Source: Oscillospiraceae bacterium
GTDB taxonomy: Bacteria; Bacillota; Clostridia; Oscillospirales; Acutalibacteraceae
Direction: 5' to 3'
Assembly: GCA_015066165.1 (NCBI GenBank)
Contig: SVOX01000003.1
Coordinates: 1 to 32,753, forward strand
Length of the DNA: 32,753 nt
Shown here: positions 18,543 through 26,640 of the stretch, piece after piece
Layout: every line of letters begins with the position of its first letter
Numbering within the stretch: position 1 is the first letter of the stretch
Position numbers and translations under genes: made by a program
The notes under the pieces: model-generated
What the model saw: only the letters and a program-made list of their open reading frames with translations
Told to the model about the DNA's origin: nothing
The model's database searches: none

Positions 18543-21161
18543 CTATTTAGTCTTCTTTTTCTTTACGCTTGACCAAGCAGAATAATACTTCTTACCCTTA
18601 TAGATTTTGTAAGTACGAACTCTCACGTAGTAAGTTTTCTTCGCTTTCAACTTTTTAATAGTCTTTGAAGTGTTCGTATATTTCTTAAGTGTTACTTTCT
18701 TGGCCGATTTAAAATTTTTCTTGAGTGAATACTGAATTTCATAACCGGTAACACTCTTATTACGCTTAATCTTAACTACCAAACTCTTCTTTTTAGCGGT
18801 AACTTTTGAAATTTTTGTGGTTTTTGGTACAAGTTTTGGAATAACTTTTACGTTCTTTTTATCACCGCAAACCGTACACACGTTACCAGATGAACCCGCT
18901 TGTACATAAGTAGCTTTGTTATTAAACGGTGCATAGTTATGTACGTTTGTTTTTGGAATAACTGTAGTATAAAAATCACCGCAAGAGCATTTGTAATTCA
19001 TAATACCGCTAGCACCACAAGTTGCCGATTTTCCTATGCTTGCTACGTGACTGTGACCTTTGGAAGTGCCCTCTGTTACATAACACTCTTTGCAAGTTTT
19101 TGGACTATCACAAGTGGCATTTATCCAGTCGTGTTCTTCCTTTTCAATTATATTTCCACAAAAACATATCAACCAATGATAATCTGCATTTGTTTCCCTT
19201 GAATATCCGTGATTATAGCGGGAATCGGCTTTTTCTTTGCCGCAAGAACATTCGCACCAATATTGTGTGTCATTGAAAACTAAATTGAATTCATGTTCTT
19301 GTTTTTCAGCAATTTCCCCACAATCGCAACTTTTCCAATGATATGTTTCGTCGCTATTTGTATTTTTATAATTATGTGGCTCAACTTGACGAATATCGCC
19401 ACACAAATTACAACTTGTATCACAATCGTTAAAGTATTTATGTGTTAATTTGCTACTAACAATTTCACGGGTATTAGTTTTTCCGCAACCGTTATCACAA
19501 ATTGCAGTTTCAGTACAGTTATTATGACATGTTGCATTTTCGTCGCTAATATAATTTGTAAACTTGTGTCCTAATACATTTCCTTCAATTTTTCCACAAT
19601 TTAAACATTTTTTAGGTGAAGTGCAAGTAGCTGATTTCCAATCATGATTTGCAATACGAACAAAATCACAAACATTACACTTCTCGTCACAATCATTAAA
19701 AAAAGTGTGCACACTACTTTGAATACAACTATCATAATACCAAGTGGCATTTTTTAAATAAGTATTATCTAAACCGATAAATATTTTTGCTTTTTGTTCT
19801 TGAGTGCCAAGATAATATACATTTGAAAGCTTTTCACAATACTCAAATGCCCAATCTCCTATATTAATAACACTAACAGGAATAGTTATACTTACCAGAG
19901 AAGTACATCCTTCAAACACACTATCTTTAATTTCAGTTATATCATTTGGTATTACTAAATCCGTTACTAATTCATTATTTAAATATAAATTTTTAGCATA
20001 AAGAAGTGGATTAGAAAAAGCACCGCAAAAATTAATTTTACACCAAGCGCTTAAGTCTGTAATATGCACACTTGTAAGACTGTCACAATATTCAAATGCA
20101 AATTCACCTATACTAATAACACTTTCAGGTATAGTTATACTTGTAAGTTCATTACAATCAGAAAACGCATCATCAGAAATCATTTTTGTTTTTGGTTTTA
20201 TTGTATAACTACCACTAATGACAGATTCCGCTTCAATTAAATGATTTCCAATATATAATACACCATTTTCCCAATTTGAAGAATTGTTATAATATCCGGT
20301 ATTATAAAACGCATTATAACTTATATCTGTAACACTATCGGGAACGGTTATACTTGTAAGGTTTTTGCAATCACAAAATGCAAGCCCATCAATACTAGTA
20401 ACACTATTAGGAATAATTACACTTTTAAGCAAGGTATAATTTTCAAATACGCTTTTTTTAATTATGGTTATATCGTTTGGTATTTCTAAATCAGTTATTA
20501 ATTCATTATCTAAATACAAATTTTCAGCAAAAGAAAGCGGATTAGAGTAAAAGAAACCAAAATCAATTTTACACCAGGCACTCAAATCAGTAATATATAT
20601 ATTTTTCAAATTTTCACAACAATCAAACGCATAATTTCCTATACTGATAATACTATCTGGAATAGTTATACTTGTAAGATTGACACAATCGGAAAATGCA
20701 TAATCACAAATCTTTTTTGTTCCTGATTTTATGATATAATCACCGCTAATAGTGACTTTTGCTGCGATTAAATGATTTCCAATATATAATACACCATTTT
20801 CCCAATTTGAAGAATTGTTATAATATCCGGTATTATAAAATGCATTATAACTTATATCTGTAACACTATCGGGTATATTTATGACAGTAAGTCCTGTACA
20901 ATCTATAAATGCCGAACCCCCCACGTTAGTAACCCCATCTTCTATAATTACCTGTGTAAGTTGGGTACCCCAAGGGGCTTTCTCCCAATCGACATAATTA
21001 TCCATTGCACCATTACCACTAATGGTAAGAACCGTACCGTCAAGTGTCCAATAACAGTCGCCCGTAGTACCACTCGTCGCAGCAGAAACTGTCACTGCAC
21101 CCAAAGGTACGATAGAGAATACCATAACAAGTGTTAAAACAATTGCCAAAATCTTTTTCAA
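18543..21161 (-). CDS. Secreted BspA-type leucine-rich repeat protein with Cys-rich repeats and C-terminal Lys-rich Fn3-like domain
   Basis: Signal peptide MKKILAIVLTLVMVFSIVPLGAVTVSAATSG; LRR_5-type repeats (TSITIPDSVxxIGxxAFxxCxxL); many CxxC/CxC pairs; Fn3-like C-terminus. TTG 21161 follows a GGGGAGA RBS (ORF track starts 21209). Confidence 0.9.
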   Translation of the reverse strand: MKKILAIVLTLVMVFSIVPLGAVTVSAATSGTTGDCYWTLDGTVLTISGNGAMDNYVDWEKAPWGTQLTQVIIEDGVTNVGGSAFIDCTGLTVINIPDSVTDISYNAFYNTGYYNNSSNWENGVLYIGNHLIAAKVTISGDYIIKSGTKKICDYAFSDCVNLTSITIPDSIISIGNYAFDCCENLKNIYITDLSAWCKIDFGFFYSNPLSFAENLYLDNELITDLEIPNDITIIKKSVFENYTLLKSVIIPNSVTSIDGLAFCDCKNLTSITVPDSVTDISYNAFYNTGYYNNSSNWENGVLYIGNHLIEAESVISGSYTIKPKTKMISDDAFSDCNELTSITIPESVISIGEFAFEYCDSLTSVHITDLSAWCKINFCGAFSNPLLYAKNLYLNNELVTDLVIPNDITEIKDSVFEGCTSLVSITIPVSVINIGDWAFEYCEKLSNVYYLGTQEQKAKIFIGLDNTYLKNATWYYDSCIQSSVHTFFNDCDEKCNVCDFVRIANHDWKSATCTSPKKCLNCGKIEGNVLGHKFTNYISDENATCHNNCTETAICDNGCGKTNTREIVSSKLTHKYFNDCDTSCNLCGDIRQVEPHNYKNTNSDETYHWKSCDCGEIAEKQEHEFNLVFNDTQYWCECSCGKEKADSRYNHGYSRETNADYHWLICFCGNIIEKEEHDWINATCDSPKTCKECYVTEGTSKGHSHVASIGKSATCGASGIMNYKCSCGDFYTTVIPKTNVHNYAPFNNKATYVQAGSSGNVCTVCGDKKNVKVIPKLVPKTTKISKVTAKKKSLVVKIKRNKSVTGYEIQYSLKKNFKSAKKVTLKKYTNTSKTIKKLKAKKTYYVRVRTYKIYKGKKYYSAWSSVKKKKTK
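20236..20873. repeat. Intragenic direct repeat pair in the LRR gene (20236..20342 and 20767..20873)
   Basis: 107-bp segments ATTAAATGATTTCC...ACACTATCGGG, offset 531 bp, one difference seen (C20310/T20841). Confidence 0.93.
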
Positions 21162-21252
21162 AAAAATCTCCCCAAAAATCAAAATTCTTACAAGTACAAT
21201 ATACCACAAACATCCAAAAATTGCAAGATTTTATGGATCGTTATTGCATACG

Positions 21253-21320
21253 GTAGGGGCGACCATTGGTCGTCTGCGTGGGTTTATATAATTAAAACAA
21301 ACCGGCAATGCGGTCCCTAC
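21253..21320. repeat. Small palindromic, MITE-like intergenic element
   Basis: Ends GTAGGG...GTCCCTAC are inverted; internal hairpin GCGACC-ATT-GGTCGT; GC-rich against an AT-rich spacer; no ORF. Confidence 0.45.
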
Positions 21321-21388
21321 AATTTTTATATAAATTTTTTCATAGCGATTGGCACTTGCAACAACTTACAAGCGAACATTAAACATAA

Positions 21389-21419
21389 AAAAATCCCCTG
21401 CTTAAAGCAGAGGATTTTT
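21389..21419 (-). terminator. Intrinsic terminator after gap
   Basis: AAAATCCCCTGC-TTAAA-GCAGAGGATTTTT hairpin with one internal mismatch; T run on minus strand. Confidence 0.82.
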
Positions 21420-21432
21420 AAATAATCTATTA

Positions 21433-22464
21433 TTAGATTTCAGCGAAGTACTTAATTGTACGAACCATTTGGCTGGTGTAGCTGTTTTCGTTGTCATACC
21501 AAGAAACAACTTGTACTTCATAAAGGTCGTCAGCAACCTTTGATACCATTGTTTGAGTAGCATCAAAGAGTGAGCCGTAACGCATACCAATAACGTCTGA
21601 AGAAACGATTTGGTCTTCATTGTAACCGAAAGATTCGCAAGCAGCAGCTTTCATAGCAGCGTTGATGCCTTCTTTAGTTACGTCTGTACCCTTAACAACA
21701 GCGGTAAGGATTGTTGTAGAACCTGTCGGAACAGGAACACGTTGAGCAGAACCGATAAGTTTGCCGTTGAGTTCAGGAATTACAAGACCGATTGCCTTTG
21801 CAGCACCTGTTGAGTTTGGAACGATGTTAGCAGCACCTGCACGTGCACGGCGAAGGTCACCCTTTCTGTGAGGACCGTCAAGAATCATTTGGTCGCCGGT
21901 GTAAGCGTGGATAGTGCTCATGATACCGCTTTGAATAGCAGCATAATCGTTAAGAGCTTTAGCCATAGGAGCTAAGCAGTTTGTTGTACAAGAAGCAGCA
22001 GAAATGATGTTGTCTTCTTTAGTAAGGGTGCCTTCGTTTACGCTGTAAACGATAGTGGGAAGGTCGTTACCTGCGGGAGCAGAAATAACAACTTTCTTAG
22101 CACCTGCATCGATATGAGCTTGGCTCTTTTCCTTTGAGCAGTAGAAACCGGTGCATTCGAGAACTACGTCAACACCGAGTTCGCCCCAAGGAAGATCCTT
22201 AGCGTCTTTTTCAGCATAGATTTTGAGAGTTTTGCCATCTACAGTGATGGTACCAGCTTCGTCGTCAGCTGCTACGGTGTGAAGATTTTCACCAATATAA
22301 CCGCAGTAACCGCCCTGTGCTGTGTCATACTTTAAAAGATTAGCAAGCATTGAGGGTTTTGTAAGGTCGTTGATAGCTACTACATCGTAACCTTCAGCGC
22401 CGAACATTTGACGAAATGCGAGACGACCGATACGGCCGAATCCGTTAATTGCAACTTTAACCAT
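21433..22464 (-). CDS. gap: Type I glyceraldehyde-3-phosphate dehydrogenase
   Basis: [61 protein letters not shown] 22464 follows AGGAGGTAT (ORF track starts 22494). Confidence 0.98.
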   Translation of the reverse strand: MVKVAINGFGRIGRLAFRQMFGAEGYDVVAINDLTKPSMLANLLKYDTAQGGYCGYIGENLHTVAADDEAGTITVDGKTLKIYAEKDAKDLPWGELGVDVVLECTGFYCSKEKSQAHIDAGAKKVVISAPAGNDLPTIVYSVNEGTLTKEDNIISAASCTTNCLAPMAKALNDYAAIQSGIMSTIHAYTGDQMILDGPHRKGDLRRARAGAANIVPNSTGAAKAIGLVIPELNGKLIGSAQRVPVPTGSTTILTAVVKGTDVTKEGINAAMKAAACESFGYNEDQIVSSDVIGMRYGSLFDATQTMVSKVADDLYEVQVVSWYDNENSYTSQMVRTIKYFAEI

Positions 22465-22593
22465 TGGAATATACCTCCTAAATTTTTTACTCATATATTT
22501 TACTCTATTTTTACAATAATTGCAAGTAGTTTGTCAAATTTTTAACAATTTTTTTAATTTTTATATAAATTGGCATAATAAACTTATATTCAA

Positions 22594-23151
22594 GTGGGAA
22601 AGTTTGTGATAGTTTTGCCAAATTCTTTTGAGAGATATCTTGCAAATTTGCGAATTTACGTATCTCTTTCAATATTAAAGCACGGTTTTAAAAAACATCA
22701 CCTTAAAAATTTAAAAAAAATCTACTTTGCCGAAGCAATGTATAATAAAAATACGGTTCAAAGCGTTGATATAAACAAACTTTATAATAATATTTTAAGC
22801 GCTGTAAAAGCAACAAACTCTCACTTAAAATTTAATTCCGGTATGAGCGGAAACTTTTATATAAATAAATCTTTATTTTCGCTTTTTTTAATTCATATAT
22901 CAACTGTTACCAATGACGTTACTGCGAACTATTCAAGGGAGTGTATTTGTATATCCTTTAATTGCAAAAACCCAAACCCTCTCCCCTATTTAAAAGAGTT
23001 GGGCGGATATTTGCTAAAACACAAAACAACCTGCCTTGCCGTTATACCCGTTTTAAAATCTTTAGATGAATCAATTTATATTGAAAGCGAATTCGAATTT
23101 ATTTTTGACAAATTTTCTGTTGTGAATGTTTTTTATAATAATTTATTATAG
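22594..23151 (+). CDS. Hypothetical protein, possibly a degenerate histidine-kinase/HATPase-like fold
   Basis: 185-aa ORF from GTG (GTG 22606 is an alternative start). Own terminator. Weak HATPase_c-like segment order. Confidence 0.6.
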   Translation: MGKFVIVLPNSFERYLANLRIYVSLSILKHGFKKHHLKNLKKIYFAEAMYNKNTVQSVDINKLYNNILSAVKATNSHLKFNSGMSGNFYINKSLFSLFLIHISTVTNDVTANYSRECICISFNCKNPNPLPYLKELGGYLLKHKTTCLAVIPVLKSLDESIYIESEFEFIFDKFSVVNVFYNNLL

Positions 23152-23157
23152 CAAAAT

Positions 23158-23185
23158 AAAAACTCCGCCGTAGCGGAGTTTTTTG
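23158..23185 (+). terminator. Intrinsic terminator (bidirectional between convergent genes)
   Basis: AAAAACTCCGC-CGTA-GCGGAGTTTTTTG. Confidence 0.87.
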
Positions 23186-26100
23186 TTACGCTTTTTTAAG
23201 TGCTATTCTTGCTTTCTTAAGTTTTAAAAGTGATTTTTCTACATCTTTTTGAAGTTTATCAGCACTGGCTAAAACAACTTCCGCTTCGGTTCTTGCTGTT
23301 TTATATTCAGCATAACTTTCGGCTGTGTAGTCACTTTCTTTAATTTTACGGGCAAGTTCTTTTTCAAGATAGTGAGTATCAACAAGTTTACCGCCGTTAA
23401 ACAACACTTTTTTAATCTTAATCCATTTACCCGAATGGTCTTTAATAATAATTCTTGCAGATAAAACGGGTGTTTTTTCAAAATTTACAGTACGTTGGTC
23501 TTCCATATCGTTAAGGTCGGCAACATTAATATAATTTTCACCGTCTTTTGAAATTTGAAACTCGGCTCTATAAAGTCGGTCATCACCGCAAGACACAAGT
23601 GTAAAACTTTCAAGTTCTAACGGATGGCTAAACTTAAAGGTGATATTATCATTTGGAACTTGCGGTCCGTTTTGCCAGTAAATAAGTTGGTCGTCATCTT
23701 TCAATACGTTTCCAACAGCATTTTCTTTCCACTGTTCACGGTTGGTGGAAACTGTTGCAATTTCAGGTACCGAGATAACAAGTTTTTCTTTGGCATTTAT
23801 AATACGTTTTACTGCGTAATCAAAGGCATCTTGGTCACTTTGGGAGTTGCAAAGCACCGAAGCGGCAACAAGACACGCTAACTCATATTCCGAGAAACTT
23901 TCAGGTGCATAGTCAATTTTAGAAATATCTTCCAAAAGAAGTTGCACAAGTGCCGAAGTATCGCAAGGTAAAAACTCTTTGGCTTCGAGTTTAACCATTC
24001 TATAAGCCAACAAATTAATCAGCGAAGCGTTTTCTGTTTGCTTTGCATTTTCAAATACCGCTAAAATATCGTTTACACGGTTTTCCATTAAGCCCAAATC
24101 TGTGGCTTTAATTTTTTCACAACCTTGTTTTAAACAAATTTTTCCGTCGCCGTTCATACTGTCAGCGGTTGTGTCACCGCTCAAAACAGTAATGCCGCCA
24201 ATTACACCTGTAAAACCTTCACCTATTTTACCAAGCGGTAAGTCAAGAGAAGAAGAATTGAAATGAGCTAACTTTTCGCCGTGATAATATCCTTTTGCAA
24301 CAAAAACACCGTCAACACAAAGACCTGCCTCTATTCGCACGTCTTCAATAAGCGCTGTGGTAATTTTAATGTTTTGCATACGGCCTGTATCTATCACGTA
24401 CGGGAAACTGTATTTAAAGCCCTGACGCTCGTACCCGATTTTACCCGTTCCTTCATAATTCAGGTAAACCTTTGTGTCACGGCTTGAGAAAATAACTGCG
24501 TTTTCTCTAACATTATCATCAATTAAAATATCCATTGAAATGGTACTGTTATATCCCACTTCGGTCATATCGGTTGTGATATAAGAATTTGCATCAAACA
24601 AAAGGCCTTTTTCGGTTTTCTTTGCGCCAAAATTTTCCACAGTATGACCATTACCGCTTTGGTCTTCAAGACCGCAGGCAAAATCAAACTTTGCAATAAT
24701 ACCGTCAGCATTTGGCTCAAAATATTTAAACGGATTAACACCGGGGGCAAATTTTCCAAATTTTTTTGTCAAGGCAACAAAATCATCACCTGTCATCTCG
24801 CCTGTGTTTTTGCCTTGCCATGCTTTTTCAGCAGTGGTCATAATAGCGTTTTTAACACTCTCAAAAACGTCAGTTTGACTTATACCCGATTTACAGTCAT
24901 TCCAAAACGTTGGTTCATATCCCAAAAGCAAAGGACTTGCCATTGGCATTTCATAACCCACAACCTTGTTAACGTTCTTATTTTCGTAATTCCATTTAGC
25001 GTCAATACGCATTTGATTGCCGTAATATGGGTTAGAAGGACAAATGTAAAGTGCTTCACGAACGTCGTTATTTATAAACTTATGACCTTTCTCAATCATA
25101 AGCGCAGGGTTTGTGGCAGTATCAATCCAGAAATTGAGAACCGCATCGGTAGATACAGGGGTTTTGCCTGTAACACCGCTACCTTCTTCACCGCCAAGCA
25201 CCGCCCAATATTGCGGAGTGATACCCTTATTATTAAGGTAAACAATAAGCTCATTCAAATACTTGCGCTGTTGCTCATGCATACCTTCAACCCAGTATTC
25301 ATCATTACCGATATGCAAGCGTTTGCCACGAAAAACAGGGTCTTCGCCGTCAACCATTTCATCAATGAGTTCTTTAATAAATTTAAGCGATTTTTGAAGT
25401 TTTTCTTCGGTTGTAAGGTCCATCATACCGTTAAGTGAAATTTCTTTATCATAAAGTTCCAAAAATGCACAGTGACCGGGGGTATCAATTTCGTTAACCA
25501 TATCAATACCAAAACTTTCAGCCATTTTTTGAAACGCTTTGTAATCTTCTTGACGGTAAATTTTACCCTCTTCTAAATTGGCGTTAATTTGGGGGAATTT
25601 TTTACTTTCAATACGGAAAACGGTGTGTGTTTCACCGCCGTTGTCGTTTATATGCATATGTAATTCGTTCATTTTAAAATACGCCATATAACGAGCAATT
25701 TCGTGCATATAGTCAAGTTGTATAAACGTACGTCCAAGGTCAATCATAAGACTGCGCACAGGGTACTGCGGATAGTCACGAATAATACCGCAAGGAAGTA
25801 ATTTTTTATCAAATAAAATTTGGGTAATAGTTGTTCCGCCGTACAAAACACCTTTTTCAGTTGGGGCAGAAATTGTAACCTTTTGGGGCTCAATCTCCAC
25901 ATAATAACCCTCACTGCCAAGTTCGGTATTATTTGATAACTCAAGAACTATATCGCCATCACAATCACTTATTGCAATATTTACACCAAGCATTTTTTCA
26001 AAGTAAAATGCAATTTGCTCGGCTTTTTCTTTAAGAGACGTATCTTTATAATATATTTTAGAAGTATCTTTAAGCAAAAACTCTCCGCTGTCGCCCTTCC

Positions 26101-26434
26101 ATTCACGAAGTGTTGGTAAAACTTGCGGTTTTTTATTTTCACCTTGTTCTTTATATAGTCCCGGAACAATGAAATTTACTTCATTAAAATTGTCTATAGC
26201 AGTATCGTTTAAATCTTTTTTATTCGTCACACGGTACATTACCGAAACCGCAGTATCAAAAAGCGGACTGTAAACCCTACCGTCAAGGTCAACAACCGTT
26301 AAATTTGAAGAACCGTAAAGCGAAACATTAAATCCATCCCACTTTGGCAAAATAATACTTTTACCGTCTTGCGATAATGTCGGTGGAGTAAATTTAATTT
26401 GTTCAAGTATTTTTGAAGCAGTAGTTGTACTCAT
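23186..26434 (-). CDS. Glycoside hydrolase family 20-like protein with LamG-like and F5/8-type C (discoidin) modules and C-terminal helical (FIVAR-like) region
   Basis: YPVRSLMIDLGRTFIQLDYMHEIARYMAYFKMNELHMHINDN, NEIDTPGHCAFLE, LHIGNDEYW; LamG-like GIIAKFDFACGLEDQSGNGHTVENFG; discoidin-like NGPQVPNDNITFKFSHPLELESFTLVSCGDDRLYRAEFQISKDG. ATG 26434 follows AAGGGAGA (ORF track starts 26461). Confidence 0.87.
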   Translation of the reverse strand: MSTTTASKILEQIKFTPPTLSQDGKSIILPKWDGFNVSLYGSSNLTVVDLDGRVYSPLFDTAVSVMYRVTNKKDLNDTAIDNFNEVNFIVPGLYKEQGENKKPQVLPTLREWKGDSGEFLLKDTSKIYYKDTSLKEKAEQIAFYFEKMLGVNIAISDCDGDIVLELSNNTELGSEGYYVEIEPQKVTISAPTEKGVLYGGTTITQILFDKKLLPCGIIRDYPQYPVRSLMIDLGRTFIQLDYMHEIARYMAYFKMNELHMHINDNGGETHTVFRIESKKFPQINANLEEGKIYRQEDYKAFQKMAESFGIDMVNEIDTPGHCAFLELYDKEISLNGMMDLTTEEKLQKSLKFIKELIDEMVDGEDPVFRGKRLHIGNDEYWVEGMHEQQRKYLNELIVYLNNKGITPQYWAVLGGEEGSGVTGKTPVSTDAVLNFWIDTATNPALMIEKGHKFINNDVREALYICPSNPYYGNQMRIDAKWNYENKNVNKVVGYEMPMASPLLLGYEPTFWNDCKSGISQTDVFESVKNAIMTTAEKAWQGKNTGEMTGDDFVALTKKFGKFAPGVNPFKYFEPNADGIIAKFDFACGLEDQSGNGHTVENFGAKKTEKGLLFDANSYITTDMTEVGYNSTISMDILIDDNVRENAVIFSSRDTKVYLNYEGTGKIGYERQGFKYSFPYVIDTGRMQNIKITTALIEDVRIEAGLCVDGVFVAKGYYHGEKLAHFNSSSLDLPLGKIGEGFTGVIGGITVLSGDTTADSMNGDGKICLKQGCEKIKATDLGLMENRVNDILAVFENAKQTENASLINLLAYRMVKLEAKEFLPCDTSALVQLLLEDISKIDYAPESFSEYELACLVAASVLCNSQSDQDAFDYAVKRIINAKEKLVISVPEIATVSTNREQWKENAVGNVLKDDDQLIYWQNGPQVPNDNITFKFSHPLELESFTLVSCGDDRLYRAEFQISKDGENYINVADLNDMEDQRTVNFEKTPVLSARIIIKDHSGKWIKIKKVLFNGGKLVDTHYLEKELARKIKESDYTAESYAEYKTARTEAEVVLASADKLQKDVEKSLLKLKKARIALKKA

Positions 26435-26469
26435 AAAAAATCTCCCTTTATAAAATATCAACTGTTTAT

Positions 26470-26498
26470 ATAATAAAATAACCCCCCAAAAAAATCAA
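26470..26498 (-). promoter_or_regulatory. Putative promoter of the GH20 gene
   Basis: Minus strand TTGATT (26498..26493)-N17-TATTAT (26475..26470). Confidence 0.6.
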
Positions 26499-26505
26499 TA
26501 GTATT

Positions 26506-26524
26506 TTCCTATATTTTCTAGGAA
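26506..26524. promoter_or_regulatory. Inverted repeat upstream of the GH20 promoter
   Basis: TTCCTA-N7-TAGGAA, just upstream of the GH20 -35. Confidence 0.4.
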
Positions 26525-26535
26525 TTTTCAATACA

Positions 26536-26558
26536 AAAATCCACCAATGGTTGATTTT
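26536..26558. promoter_or_regulatory. Candidate operator of the HTH-serine dehydratase
   Basis: AAAATCCACCA-A-TGGTTGATTTT, 10 of 11 positions complementary, overlapping the + strand -35 box. Confidence 0.6.
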
Positions 26559-26579
26559 ATCATAAAAAATAATTATAAT
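26551..26579 (+). promoter_or_regulatory. Promoter of the HTH-serine dehydratase gene
   Basis: TTGATT-N17-TATAAT. Confidence 0.7.
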
Positions 26580-26640
26580 TAACTTTATAGTTGAGAAAAA
26601 ATGTTGTAAAATTAAAACACAAAAAAACGTGAGGTAAATT

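Noticed and set aside
18900-19276. Plus-strand ORFs in the Cys-rich part of the LRR gene
   Set aside because: Antisense shadow of Cys/His-rich codons; no coding signals.
24644-25438. 264-aa plus-strand ORF antisense to the GH20 gene
   Set aside because: Lies wholly inside a convincing GH20 coding region, has no recognisable domain or RBS, and fits a chance open antisense frame.
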